DNA of 64,000 nt, from positions 10,813,425 to 10,877,424 of the forward strand of contig CP092869.1 in assembly GCA_030710605.1 (NCBI GenBank). The letters run 5' to 3'. Positions 1 through 10,024 of the stretch are shown here, in pieces; positions within the stretch are counted from its first letter, which is position 1; every line of letters begins with the position of its first letter. Below the pieces are notes generated by a model. It did not search any database and had not been told where the DNA came from. It saw only the letters and a list, made by a program, of their open reading frames with translations. Both the position numbers and the translations under genes were made by a program. This DNA is from Cordylochernes scorpioides. Its lineage: Eukaryota; Arthropoda; Arachnida; Pseudoscorpiones; Chernetidae.

Positions 1-129
1 TATTACTATAAAATATTATGTACTATAAAACATTTGTATTTTGATACACAAAATACCCCACCTGCTTTAAACTTTGATGTGATAAATAAAGAGATATCTA
101 GGTGCTACCTAAAAATATAGATGTCTTAT

Positions 130-256
130 TATTGACTGGTTTAACCTTGTAGGATGGTTGAGACACATTCTGGAAAGATGCAAAACACGTCTGAGGAGAG
201 AATCAAGACTGAAGATTCTGCCAAACCGCAGCCCAAGGCAAAAATATATTTTAATA
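130..256 (-). repeat. low-copy repeat with conserved open frame (copy 1)
   Basis: On the minus strand the segment reads CGLAESSVLILSSDV and continues to VSTILQ. A second copy at 12395-12490 (+) reads CGLADSSALIIYSDM...VSTILQ in the same frame. Differences between the copies do not break the frame. I do not recognise the protein; a transposon ORF fragment is likely. Confidence 0.45.
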
Positions 257-261
257 TTTAA

Positions 262-412
262 AACAAAAGAGGCATATCCTGACCAGGCTCACATGAGCTT
301 TTATAGATAACAGAGCGCCATCTAGTAGAGCAAAAATAAACTAAACGTTCATTTAACTTGCTTCGTGATATTTGGCCAACCCAAAGCCTGGACAGGATAT
401 GTCTCTTTTGTT
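262..412 (+). repeat. palindromic MITE, family 1
   Basis: A short copy of the family with ends like GGCATATCCTGACCAGG and the internal motif GCGCCATCT. The two ends are inverted (CAGGATATG on the right). Other copies are at 35140-35530, 44210-44560 and 46757-46992. Confidence 0.6.
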
Positions 413-501
413 TTTAATATCAACACTTGACCTATATATATATTTTAAAATTGTTTTTTTCACATATTATAATATCTATAAATAATAAATATTATAATAT
501 G

Positions 502-730
502 TGTAATTCTACTGTCCTATAAGCTTAGGTCCATAGTTTTCTTGAAAACCATTTCTAAGAATCCACCCTTCAGTACTGCATATATAGGCAGAATGGTCCA
601 ATACAGTATTAGAGCTCTGAGAAGCGGTCTGGTAGATTAAATTGATGAAACCGTTGGAAGGGTTCACCACTGATGAACCAAGCCCTCCCAATATATTTTT
701 TGACCGCAGTAAAAACAGCAGAAATTTGTA
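502..730 (+). repeat. MITE, family 4
   Basis: Contains the family's hallmarks: TTCTACTGTCCT near one end, the central GGTTCACCACTGATGA-CCAAGCCCTCCC, and GCAGTAA...CAG-AGAAATT at the other. Further copies are at 7560, 17900, 46200, 47865, 52250 and 55130. Confidence 0.55.
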
Positions 731-839
731 TTGTGTATAAAAGATTCGTGCTTAAATCCTTTTATTTTATGGATATTGTATTATATACACTTAGTTTCTC
801 TTTAAATTATCTGTTTTATAAAAGGTGTTTGAGCTGGTG

Positions 840-960
840 AAGTGGCAAAGCCGATTTTAAGCCAGATTACAATACAAAGTTGCGGGAGGATGGTATTTTA
901 TGTATATTCTTACGGCTATGCAGTTCCTGTACAGATAGTTCATGCACAAATTGAGCGCTA
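840..960. repeat. MITE family 5 fragment
   Basis: Contains TTGCGGGAGGATGGTATT, the end of the family seen in full at 5181-5533, with related pieces near 6255, 13435 and 20105. Its minus-strand reading resembles the end of an Atg8 only superficially. Confidence 0.4.
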
Positions 961-1080
961 AATCCTAATATGAAATTGATAATGAATTTTTACAAATTCA
1001 ATGAAGCTTCCAAACATAATCAGGGACTACTACTTACTAACATGTGCATTATATAACAAGTTTTGAGTGAAATTAGGTAC

Positions 1081-1284
1081 CTGATACACAGCCTTTATGC
1101 TCTCCTGACTCAGGATGGGTACGTTGCCGTTCACCTTGAATTCCACAGAGTCGATAGGTGCCTTCAGCTTCAACCGACTCCAGATATGGGAAATCAAGTT
1201 ACCGAATTTTAAGTTGTCGGGAAGCATGAGCTTGCTTGAGTTCATAGTGGGAAGTTTTGAGCAGGGATGTTTCTCGACCAATAT
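1081..1284 (-). CDS. Atg8/LC3-like gene A, central exon
   Basis: This is a 204-bp exon of 68 codons, open throughout. It has a strong acceptor (TTTTATGTTTTCAG, then ATA) and a GTACCT donor after TAT-CAG, so both junctions are phase 0. It begins ILVEKHPCSKLP and continues SKLMLPDN, then WSRLKLK, FKVNGNVP and ends KAVYQ. These blocks line up in order with the central part of Atg8/GABARAP/LC3 (IVEK, K-x-LVP, IRKR-x-L, FVNN-x-P, LYQ), and the exon ends where GABARAP is interrupted after LYQ. Atg8 proteins are ubiquitin-like modifiers attached to phosphatidylethanolamine on autophagosomes. The basic IRKR motif is weak here (WSRLK), so canonical function is uncertain. The N-terminal exon is at 3028-3114. 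The C-terminal exon was not found before the window edge. Confidence 0.72.
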
Positions 1285-1589
1285 CTGAAAACATAAAACA
1301 AGATGTGATTTAGAAGCTGATCTTTGTTTTTGGGAACCAGGGAAAGTTAATGAGTAATACGCACCTACATTTTATCTCTATGTAATACATTTCATATTCT
1401 AACTTGCCATACAAATGTAGCTCTGCAGAAAAAAAAAATAAAAAAAAATGTTGAGGCAGAGAAGGAAATCCACATACACAGTCAGGGTATACATTTTATT
1501 TAGAGGTCAGAAACCCTTTGACAGAGAAGCCCGTAGAACTGAGACGTCAGGCTTTACTGTCGCCTCCAAATAGACCGAACAAACTAATT

Positions 1590-2560
1590 TTGACCGGACA
1601 ATTTGACTTGACGCTGCCTACACGAGGCCATGAGCGGATGTCAACATCGCTCAGATAACCCGACTCCGCGTTCTCTTTTACGAAGAATTCTACATGGACT
1701 CCGGGCTGTCTGTCAACCTGGACAAGAGTTACAGCCTTTGGGGTGGTTTCACAAATCGCTGGATAGACTTTTTAATGGTGATCTTCTGGCTTTCTGAGTG
1801 GCTCGCTGTTCTGCACTGCACAATCTCCATCAGGAACACCTCCCGGTCAATTTACTTAATAAGGCTGCTGGAGCGAGCCATCTCGAAGTGGGTCGGGATA
1901 GCACGGCCAACAGCCTGGTTCTTGGATCCATCATGCACCATCTCCACGGCACACCACCATCGGCCAGCTAAAAGTTCGGCTGGTGGTTTCGTAAATGGAG
2001 ATCGAACCATGCTTTGCCACTTTCTGGAGGTATCGCGAAGCGGCCGGTCTCCGAGGGAGTATCTGATTGCTGGGAATTGTGGGACAGCCTAAGCTCACGC
2101 GCCTTAAGGGGGTTCAGGCTTTACTGCGTGGGGCCACCAACTGATACTCTTGGCTGGTCTGTACCCGGGTGTGGCTAAAACCGCCGACTCCTGAAGTCTG
2201 ACTCTCTTTCCCCGAGGAAGAGAATGTTGTGTCTATGGGAGGACGCGTTTAGCATCTTTGAGCTAGACCAACGGATTCGCCACCTCGTCGACCTGAGATC
2301 CCTGCGTTTTCGAGGCGACATCTTGTTATTGCGGCTGCGAGACCTGTTGGCTCCCGGGCTCTAGCTACTGTGCTCCTGAACGCGCGGCACCCGTGGTCCT
2401 TTTGCCAGCGTCTACTGCAGGAATACGCCAGCTTTATTTATCGGGCGGAACGCGAGGCGGAAAGCCGTCGTCCTGCGGGGGTCAGGGACCTCCTTTACCT
2501 GCCACATCTGCCAGAGCGCACGCCAGGCAATGGACTCATGTGAGCGCGGACATAATCTTA
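1590..2560 (+). pseudogene. GC-rich degenerate LINE-like coding remnant
   Basis: The composition is clearly more GC-rich than the flanks, and long partly open frames run on the plus strand. The reading FYEEFYMDSGLSVNLDKS resembles the stretch after the YADD box of LINE reverse transcriptases (SGL-x-VN-x-DKS). Farther on, a cysteine-containing stretch (FTCHICQSARQ) may be a zinc knuckle. Frameshifts and stops break it into pieces. The assignment is tentative. Confidence 0.35.
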
Positions 2561-2728
2561 TGTGAACGATGTAATAAATATCCATATCAATCTCTTCCTC
2601 TCCTTTTTCCAAGAGAATGTGAGATTCTCCCATTGAAACTCCTTCTTCTCGGTTCGTTCACTCCACGTCGGCTTAACTCGTCATCCGTCAACCCTTCTTG
2701 AATCTACTACATATATTTATAATCACAG

Positions 2729-2850
2729 GGCTCCTCTCCTGTCAAATTAAACGTCAAAACTAGTCGCCATCTATTGACCGTCGCCGCAAACTAGCGGCAT
2801 CGGATAGGTGACAAAGCCATAATACCAGCTTTGGCAAACTGAGGCATTCT
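2729..2850 (+). repeat. MITE family 3 half copy
   Basis: Starts CTCCTCTCCTGTCAAATTAA and includes GCCATCTATTGACCGTCGCC and GTGACAAAGCC, matching one arm of the palindrome at 6975-7376. Confidence 0.6.
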
Positions 2851-3027
2851 ATGTACTTGAACCAACGTTTTCTAGGTAGAATACTGTCGCTGATGATTAT
2901 GATGATTACTAACTTATACCAACCTACTACTATATATCATCGCTTGTCTTTGTTAGAACAATTTTATCCCGTCAAAATTTGCATATATATAATGGTGAAG
3001 GGGTATATATATCACAGCGGTACTTAC

Positions 3028-3121
3028 AGGCATCATATGAGGGTACTTCTGTAGTACTTTGGTGGTGAATGCTTGGCGTTCTTCAAATGGAGTTTCTTTG
3101 AATTTGAAGTCCATGGCATAT
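3028..3121 (-). CDS. Atg8/LC3-like gene A, N-terminal exon
   Basis: An ATG at 3114-3112 opens 29 codons (MDFKFKETPFEER...KYPHMMP) ending at a consensus GTAAGT donor (phase 0). It matches the Atg8 N-terminus in order: two alpha-helical segments, the [KR]-x-PFE-x-R motif and the YPxxxP end just before the first intron of GABARAP-type genes. An acceptor-like TATGTGTAG precedes position 3121. The frame is also open upstream to an alternative ATG (giving MCRYAMDF) and is closed by a TGA before that, so this can be a first coding exon. It joins in frame to 1081-1284 across an intron of about 1.7 kb. Codon usage and motifs look constrained, but no expression evidence is visible. Confidence 0.72.
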
Positions 3122-3367
3122 CTACACATACCATATAGGATCAGTGGAAATAATACAGAAACAAATCAATCCGTAGAAAGTGAACAATAGAGATTTCATA
3201 TCTAGGTTACAGGATTATTGATTAAATATTATATAGTGAGATAATCACAAAAACACAATTTACACTCAAGAAAGCCTTTATTTAAACATTTAGCTTTATA
3301 CATTGATTCACCATGTAAAGGAAATATCAGAAAACAGTATATAAAAGCCATTTAAAATTAATGATAA

Positions 3368-3475
3368 TTATGGAGACCATGCTCCAACATCAAATATTAA
3401 GTTCGCTTTGCACGCCCATGCTCGACATCCGAAGTCATCCAAGTCTTTGAGCTGCCTGCGATCTTTTGAACCTTT
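3368..3475 (-). CDS. unrecognised open segment, possible terminal exon
   Basis: The minus-strand frame KGSKDRRQLKDLDDFGCRAW...DVGAWSP ends in TAA. AATAAAGG lies about 95 bp beyond, resembling a poly(A) signal. It has protein-like composition but I do not recognise it. It lies just downstream of gene A's first exon in transcript direction, but no join to that gene is evident. Confidence 0.25.
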   Translation of the reverse strand, partial: KGSKDRRQLKDLDDFGCRAWACKANLIFDVGAWSP

Positions 3476-4119
3476 CCCTAATGTTTCTTATATATGGCAA
3501 AAAATCGTTCAGAGATGAGTTTTAACAAAGAAATTTATCCCTAAGCGATTTTTTTTTTGCTAAAAAATGAAAATAAAGTTGTTATCGCCATGTTTTTGGA
3601 ATTCTTCAAACACGCACGAGCCAAATTTCTCACTAATTCATGGTATTGTTTTGATTTGATAGATATTTCAGTAAGTCATCTCGCGTTGTTTAGGCTAAGG
3701 TAGAAAATTTGCAGTATATCGCTCAGTCATTCCTATTTTGATTTAGGAGATGGGAAAATATGTGATGAAAAAAAAAAAGCTGGATCTGGTTTATGGGAAT
3801 TTTTTTTATCAAACCTTACCTATATTTAGATATTGGAAATTGGTTTAATCAATTTTAAAAAGGTTCAACATATCGGTATTTGATAAGGAATGCTCATGAC
3901 TCCTAGCAGAGGAGGTTACCAAGGAAATGATAGAAAGAGTCAACGACATATTTCTTTCAGATCGACGAACAAGAGTGAAGTAGCAGAGGACATAGGTATG
4001 TCTCAATGGGACGGTAAAAACAATATTTAACATAAAAAATTGTAAATATGTAAATGTTATTGTTTTGATTGGGTGCCGCATTTGTGTTGTTGCTGTTGCT
4101 TATTCCTCAAGTCATTCAA

Positions 4120-4440
4120 ACGATCTCCATTAGGTCCCATTGTCTCAGCTTTTCTATTATAGTCTTGGGGGTTTCCCAGAAGTCTTTTTTAGAGGATTTG
4201 ATACAATTCAATAGATGTTCAGGACTGGCTGGTTGGAAATCGTATTTGGGGCATTTCGGGAATGTTTTGATTTTGAAGCTATTAATAGAAAATATTCCTG
4301 AAATGCTCCAAATACGATTCCCAACCAGCCAGCCCTGAACATCTATTGAATTGTATCAAATCCTCTAAAAAAGACCTCTGGGATAACCCCAGAACTATAA
4401 TAGAAAAGCTGAGACAATAGAAGCTAATGGAGAGATTGTT
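4120..4440. pseudogene. inverted duplication of a LINE C-terminus
   Basis: The two arms (about 4125-4265 and 4295-4435) are reverse complements around a short spacer. In the right arm (+) the frame SPEHLLNCIKSSKKDLWDNP runs to a stop. The left arm carries the same on the minus strand. The EHLLNC motif is typical of the histidine/cysteine knuckle at the end of LINE ORF2 proteins. Confidence 0.5.
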
Positions 4441-4784
4441 CATGGTAGAAAACAAGCGAATACAACTATAAATTCAATACAGTGCTTGGAATAATTTAAG
4501 CGAGATTAAGAGGAGTTTTTGTTTCGAGTTGTGATCATAGATGTGACGTGGATTCATTATTATGTTCCAGGAAACAAGCAACACTATAAACAATTATTTT
4601 ATCCTAGAGAATCTACTCTGGAAAAGTTATGAGATTTGATATTGAGAGTTTGAGATATGTACAAAGGATGTTAATCCTATAAGATTTATAGAAAAGAGAA
4701 GACTATCACTGGATAAAACATTACAGGAATTTATTAGACCATTTTGGCTAATAACAAAATGCTTTTTCACTATAACAATTTCTC

Positions 4785-4935
4785 AGAACATTCATCCGGA
4801 GTTGTCGCATCAATACTGTATGAATTTTCGCACACATACTCACCCGACCTAGCCCCCTGTAATTTTTACTTGTTTCCAAGCATTAAGGAATAACTAGTGG
4901 GAAATAAATTTGATTGAAATAAGAAAACAATCGCG
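4785..4935 (+). pseudogene. mariner transposase fragment
   Basis: The plus frame reads HTYSPDLAPCNFYLFPSIKE and then a stop. YSPDLAPC-[DN]-F-x-LFP is the diagnostic block around the third catalytic residue of mariner transposases (the D34D family). Only this piece survives. Confidence 0.8.
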
Positions 4936-5180
4936 AAAAAAAGAGATGCATTCTGGAGACCCCGACAATTCCTTTTTTTTTAAAGGTTGCAAAATGGCAG
5001 CAAATTTGAGAGATGTGCATATCCTTACTATTCGAAAATATTATTGACGCGTATGATTCTTTTTAAAAATAAACAATTTCTACTGCATTTATTGTATTTT
5101 ATTCTAGATAGTATGACCCTACCTACTTCTTTCTCTCTCTCGTTATATATAAAGCCAAAGTATATAAATGCAACATGATA

Positions 5181-5533
5181 TTGCGGGAGGATTTCCTGAA
5201 CCAAAAGTGACTCCTTCCTTTAAACATGCATAAAACCAATTGCAATTTGCTCATCACCCCAGTACCTAACGTAAAGGTGATGATAAAGAATGAACCACAA
5301 AATCAGTTTTGGCACGCTAATGCATCATAATATCCTTATTATGTTGAAAATAAATAATTTTAATTTGAATTTGTCTGAATTTGTGTGTGTGTGTGTGCCA
5401 AAACTGATGTTATGGCTCATTCTTTATGATCTCCTTTACGTTAGGTTCTGGGGTGATGAGCAAATTGCAGTTGTTTTAATGCATTTTAAAGGAGAAGTGT
5501 CTCTTTTGGTCCAGGAATACAATCCTCTTGCAA
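5181..5533. repeat. MITE family 5, complete
   Basis: The ends are inverted: TTGCGGGAGGATTTCCTGAA at left against CCAGGAATACAATCCTCTTGCAA-like at right, with inner arms AAAGTGACTCCTTCCTTTAAA and its complement. A (GT)n run lies in the loop. Length is about 350 bp, with no coding content. Confidence 0.65.
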
Positions 5534-5652
5534 TTTTAGGTTGTATTTATATACTTCGACTTTACATATAGCGAGAGAGATAGAAATAGGTAGGGTCATA
5601 CTAACTGGAATAAAATACGATAAATGCATATTGCAAATTAACAAATATTTCT

Positions 5653-5901
5653 GTGTGTGTGCAGAAATTTTTCCAAGAAATTACTTACCTTTATCAAGGT
5701 CAAATTGGAGGAATTGGAGGCCAAAAGGAGAGTCGAGATGAAGGCAACAAGCGCAATAAGAAGTTGTCACGTGGGCCGTGTTACATCATATCCTTACAGC
5801 CACAGATACCAGCGAAGGACTTCCCGAATTTCCAGTGGCAGTTGGCAACAGCTAGAAAGTCTAATCAGGAAGCGTGTTTCAAGCTTTCCGATCAATTTTA
5901 G
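5653..5901 (+). CDS. unrecognised ORF, possibly transposon-derived
   Basis: Two plus frames are open across this segment. One reads KFFQEITYLYQGQIGGIGG to a stop at 5901, after a GTGTGTGTGCAG that could be an acceptor. The other carries a Lys/Glu-rich stretch (KLEELEAKRRVEMKA). I recognise neither; the copy state is unknown. A retrotransposon ORF1 fragment is possible. Confidence 0.25.
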   Translation: MCVQKFFQEITYLYQGQIGGIGGQKESRDEGNKRNKKLSRGPCYIISLQPQIPAKDFPNFQWQLATARKSNQEACFKLSDQF

Positions 5902-5919
5902 ATTTATTTGTACAATATA

Positions 5920-6122
5920 CACTCATGGAAAAAACTTTTGGAAGTCAAAATTATTTGATTTTGCCATTTTTCAGTTTTTTTTTAAAGGAGATGAGGCAAT
6001 TTTGTTCACACTTAGTTATCTCGTATGTCTTCAATAAAGGTCATCATGTATCAAATATCTTTCAGAGTTATTATCTGAATCCCGATATATATGCTAAAGA
6101 GTCTAAGTTTTGTTCATGAGTG
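5920..6122. repeat. Tc1-type MITE, about 203 bp
   Basis: Inverted ends TACACTCATGGAAAAAACTT and AAGTTTTGTTCATGAGTGTA. Internal AGAGTTATTATCTGAATCCC is shared with related copies at 20405-20815 and 25895-26235. It is non-coding. Confidence 0.75.
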
Positions 6123-6669
6123 TAATAATTCATTCCATTTTTTAATACCATGTGCGGTGACAATTGATATTTGCAAAGTCCAACCCAACCAGTGAGTGCA
6201 AGTAGCCAAATGGGGCTTTGGCACACTGGTAACTGTATTTACACTTTTTAATATAACTTAAAGTTGAGGGAGGATGATATTCATGTACCTAAAGAGGCAC
6301 CTCTCCCTTTAAATATACTTAAGAACGATGCACTTGTCATCACCCTAATGATAATCTTACTAGTGATGATAAAGAACGTTTCAATATATTTTTTTATTAT
6401 GATTATAAATCATTGATATTTATCATATTCATTCGTTAATTTATAATCAACAATCTTTTTTATCCTTCTATCAATATATTCATAATATTTATCATTATAA
6501 CAATTATAGATTTTGCATATGTATATTTAATATATGTGTCTAAAATTTTCATCAGATGGTTTCATACTTTGGTCTAAGGGGCTTGGCTTAAGTGGTATAG
6601 TGAGAGTGACTCGCGTTATTTAGTTATATTTATAAACAACTTCAATAGAAAGAGTAGGTATCTCCTAGA

Positions 6670-6760
6670 AATACAACAACAACAACAACAACAACAAAAA
6701 CCTTTATTAAGACACTATTGTCTTACAAGGGGATTCGCCTAAAAAGTTATATATGTACAT
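6670..6760 (-). repeat. LINE 3' tail with (CAA)n
   Basis: A run of CAA repeats followed by CCTTTATTAAGACA-CTATTGTCTTA. Reverse-complemented it ends TAAGAC...GTCTTAATAAAGG plus TTG repeats, as at 45940-46012 and 16850-16915. Confidence 0.55.
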
Positions 6761-6974
6761 GAGTGAGGAGAGAGAGAGAGGAAAAGCAATTTAGAGGGGA
6801 GGGGAAGCAATCAGCCGTTGTCTGTGGAGTTGAGCATTTCTCCCCTCATTTTATCAATCGCCTTGAAAATTTTTAAATATTTATAAACAAATGTTTTATC
6901 CAGCAGGAGAGTAGTAAAAATTATATATATATATATATATATAGATGGAAAATTTTCCGGGAGGAAATTAATCC

Positions 6975-7376
6975 ATGGAAGCAATGGTCGCCTCTCCCGT
7001 CAAAATAAACGTCAGAATCTGACGCCATCTATTGACCGTCGCCGCAACTAGCGGCATCGGGTCGGTGACAAAGCCACAACACCAACTTTGGTTTTGCCAA
7101 TAGATTTGGCCCAGCCACATTGCCAGCAAAACACCTCTTTGGTAGATTGTGAGTATTCCATTAGATCCCGTGTGGATCTCATGGAATAAAGTCCGCCCTA
7201 GACTGACGAGGGCCATTAGCCCGAAACCATGGTCTCTAGGTGGACGCTTATCAGTTTGCCAAAGTTGGTGTTGTGGCTTTGTCACCGACCCGATGCCGCT
7301 AGTTGCGGCGACGGTCAATAGATGGCGTCAGATTCTGACGTTTATTTTGACGGGAGAGGCGACCATTGCTTCCATA
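6975..7376. repeat. MITE family 3, near-perfect 117-bp palindrome arms
   Basis: The left arm from ATGGAAGCAATGGTCGCCTC and the right arm ending GGCGACCATTGCTTCCAT appear identical over about 117 bp by eye. The arms contain GACGCCATCTATTGACCG. The roughly 165-bp loop holds the hammerhead motif at 7191-7245. The high arm identity suggests a young or gene-converted copy. Related copies are at 2729 and 22722. Confidence 0.8.
7191..7245 (+). ncRNA. type I hammerhead ribozyme motif
   Basis: In order: stem I 5' strand GTCCGCCCTAGA, core CTGACGA, stem II GGGC-CATTA-GCCC, core GAAAC, a tiny stem III loop CATG, then GTC (predicted cleavage after C7234) and stem I 3' strand TCTAGGTGGAC. CTGANGA and GAAA are the invariant hammerhead bases. 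The very short stem III is typical of hammerheads of Penelope-like elements and animal retrozymes. Activity is inferred from the fold only. Confidence 0.78.
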
Positions 7377-7559
7377 TATATATATATGTTGTTCATTATA
7401 GTGAGTTAGCCCCGAAATTTCGCGAATTTCCAGTCTCTTTTCCTGTAGGAAAGGGCAATGGAATAGATAATGGGCCAAGCTCCTAGAAATATAAGGATAA
7501 TAAATTTTTTCGAGAATCCAATATATACAATGTTTATATATAGATAACTTTATGATGCA

Positions 7560-7800
7560 TTAGCGCGCCATCTATTATCAAATTTCGAAACTATTATAGA
7601 CGCGTATGATTATTAAAAAAAAAACTATTTCTACTGTCCTTACTTATGGTAGATTAAACTGGCGAAACCGCTGGGAGGGTTCGCCACTGATGAGTCAGGC
7701 CCTCCCATTAATCTACCATAAGTAAGGACAGTAGAAATTGTTTTTTTTTTAAAGAAACTTACGCGTCTATAATAGTTTTGAATTTTGATAGATAACTTTA
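7560..7800. repeat. MITE family 4, complete
   Basis: Inverted arms around 7570-7660 and 7700-7790: GACGCGTATGATT...CTACTGTCCTTACTTATGG against its complement. GCGCGCCATCTATTATCAAA lies near the left end. The centre is GGCGAAACCGCTGGGAGGGT, then TTCGCCACTGATGAG. Confidence 0.7.
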
Positions 7801-8215
7801 TTTTTTAAAAAAGTTTCAATTTTTTCTTTTAAAAATGTACCGCGAATGGTCAGTTTATTTACATTTTATTATTTACAATGTCGAAATAGTTACAGTAAAA
7901 GTAAACAAAGATATTTACATTTGCTATCTTGATTCCTGGTCAGTGCTGTGACCCTCGCAGATATGGTCCCCTGATGTCCTGTAGCTCTCCAGCAGTGGCC
8001 TCTCCTGGTAGCTCCTCGTATATAATAATTATAATAAATTTATTTTTCAAAAAGGTTACAAGTTGTTTTCTGAAAAGTGTACTGCGAATGGTCAGTGTAT
8101 TTACAAATTTTTATTTACAACTTCAAAAAATAAAAATAAAATAAATAATAATAGTAAAAGAAAACAAGGATATTTACTTTTGCTAGCTTGACTCCTGGTC
8201 AGTGCTGTGGCCCAA
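7800..8215 (+). repeat. direct duplication, unknown repeat
   Basis: Two adjacent copies of GCGAATGGTCAGT-TATTTACA followed by AAACAA-GATATTTAC and TTGA-TCCTGGTCAGTGCTGTG (about 7845-7990 and 8085-8215). A third copy lies inverted at 36590-36830. There is no coding content. Confidence 0.5.
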
Positions 8216-8819
8216 TATAATAATGATAATAATATTATTATTTCGATAGCCTTATCTTCAAAATATACAGGTGTATAGTACATTGTTATACCAGGTATAA
8301 GTTTGAGGAGTCATCACTCTTAAATTCCCCCTTTCCTGTGTTGTGTGCACTAGGGTTTCATCATCAAATCAAAATAAAAAGTTGAATATTGAAGAAAATA
8401 CATTTCATCAATACTTGATATGTTTATTTATTTGTTGTCTTCTTCGTGGATGTGGTAATCCCTTGTCTTTTCGTCTGTAGCTCTTGTCAAAAATTGGTCT
8501 GTCCTTAAACATATAGGTAACCCAGGCTCTTGAAGCGTATCCATAGAACGTTAAGTCAGTGCTTATGTCAACTTTTGAAGTAGTGTGTTATGTATAATAA
8601 TATAATACATACTCTCTGTTAAAATTCAATACATAATTATATTGTAGCAAAGTATTTATCATCAGCTGCCCAGCATTTGCACTACAGCGATTCCAAATGG
8701 CTACACTTATTGGAATGCCCTCATTCAATGACACTTTCCTATTGAATCTACCAAGAAACAAAGGGGTCTGGAAACACTTGGTGAACTGGCTTAATAAGGC
8801 TACCAAAACAGGCTCCTAA

Positions 8820-9135
8820 ACTCCGCCTTTGCCGGTCCCAAGCCCGGATGAAAAAGGAGGAGGCGTAGCCGTTACAAGCTCGGTAAAAAAACCTGGGCTT
8901 AGCTGGCCCGGCTGATAGTACCCTGTAAGGACTCCAGGGATAGAGGATGAGCAGCGTTTTTACTCCATGTTCGGAACGGCTTTACATGGCGTCTGTTCCT
9001 CATGTTAAAGGCAGCCATTTCTTTTGGAGCTAAAAGTCAGCCTGCCACTGAGTAGTGCTCCCAGTCTTAATGACAAAGGCAGACGTATTCTGCTTCACCC
9101 AGTGTGGAGATGTGAAAGAAGAAGAAGAGAAGGAC
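8820..9135 (+). repeat. SINE-like/LINE-tail repeat S
   Basis: A repeat of about 320 bp from GCCTTTGCCGGTCCCAAGCC through GATAGTACCCTGTAAGG to a GAAGAAGAAGA tail. Other copies are at 17140-17360, 25548-25850, 29950-30300, 30360-30725 and 33505-33885. It is non-coding. The GAA-type tail suggests retrotransposition. Confidence 0.65.
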
Positions 9136-9239
9136 AGCCAGGGTAGTTGGAAATCTAAGGATACGTTCCTGGAGCCTGAGTTACCTTTATGTTACAACAA
9201 TTACTACTACTAAGTATTTATCATATTTTATGTACAGAT

Positions 9240-9400
9240 TATGAATTTTTAATATTTATATTATTTATATTTTGCTACTCTGGAAACTTTCTTCATTGCT
9301 TATCTGATATCTTATAAATGTTGTTTATGTGCTTGCCTTAAATAAATTGCTGTGTTATCCTGAAGTTTGTCTTTCCTAATTTTCTACGTTACAATATATA
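9240..9400 (+). repeat. retroelement 3' end, CCTTAAATAAATTGCTGTG type
   Basis: Holds GCCTTAAATAAATTGCTGTG and AGTTTGTCTTTCCTAATTTT, then CTACGTTAC. The same block occurs at 11335, 15890, 17080, 27285 and 28095 in both orientations, with AATAAA inside, so it looks like the transcript end of one retroelement family. Confidence 0.5.
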
Positions 9401-9489
9401 TAATGAAAGGTAAATTCGTATTTTATATGTAAAATAATATATATTTTGAAACAAAATTAAAATTTTATTAACAAAAAGATGCATAAATC

Positions 9490-10020
9490 ATAATGCAGCA
9501 ATATGTTTTTAAAATGTTTTATAGTTTAAAAAATTTCTATAAGAAAAAAAATATGAACCAATATTTCGGTCAAAAGGTACCAAAAATAAATGACGCGAAT
9601 AATCTAATCACAGAATATTATCTGGGCAGTAGTCAAAAGACGAGAAATAAACAACGACCAGACGAATATTACATTTCTTCGACGCCATTGTTCAGTTAGG
9701 CTTAGTTTCCATTGTTTCTGTCTTATAAGATCTCTTTTGGATTAAAGTTTATTCCATTACAGAATTGAGTTATAAATATAGTGAGGGATTTAGTAAACTT
9801 TCTGTGAGTTGGTTATTTCATTTTTCAATCTAATCATGTCAAATGTTTCAGTTGTTTATTGATTTTGAAAGTTTCTAAATATTGGAACAATCATTTATAA
9901 TTATTTGTCTTTTCAGTTTTAGTTATTTGGGGTCTCTGCAAATATTGTATTCGATACATATGAGTAAAAACAGTAAAAAAAAAGGGTTTAACTTCTTAAA
10001 AAATTGTTAGAAAGGTATAT
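9490..10020. other. no recognisable feature
   Basis: AT-rich DNA. The 68-codon open frame at 9493 is Lys/Asn/Tyr-rich, as expected by chance at this composition. I see no gene or repeat boundary. Confidence 0.5.
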
Positions 10021-10024
10021 CACT

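Noticed and set aside
840..960. Minus-strand IAVRIYIKY as a C-terminal exon for Atg8-like gene A
   Set aside because: It lies in a recognised repeat (TTGCGGGAGGATGG family), and the nearby acceptor gives the wrong phase.
2393..2701. 102-codon plus ORF and its minus counterpart
   Set aside because: They overlap on opposite strands in the GC-rich remnant, match no domain, and have no splice or start context.
6968..7409. Plus and minus ORFs across 6968-7409 (VAATVNRWRQILTF on both strands)
   Set aside because: Identical peptides on opposite strands are caused by the palindrome arms, not by a gene.
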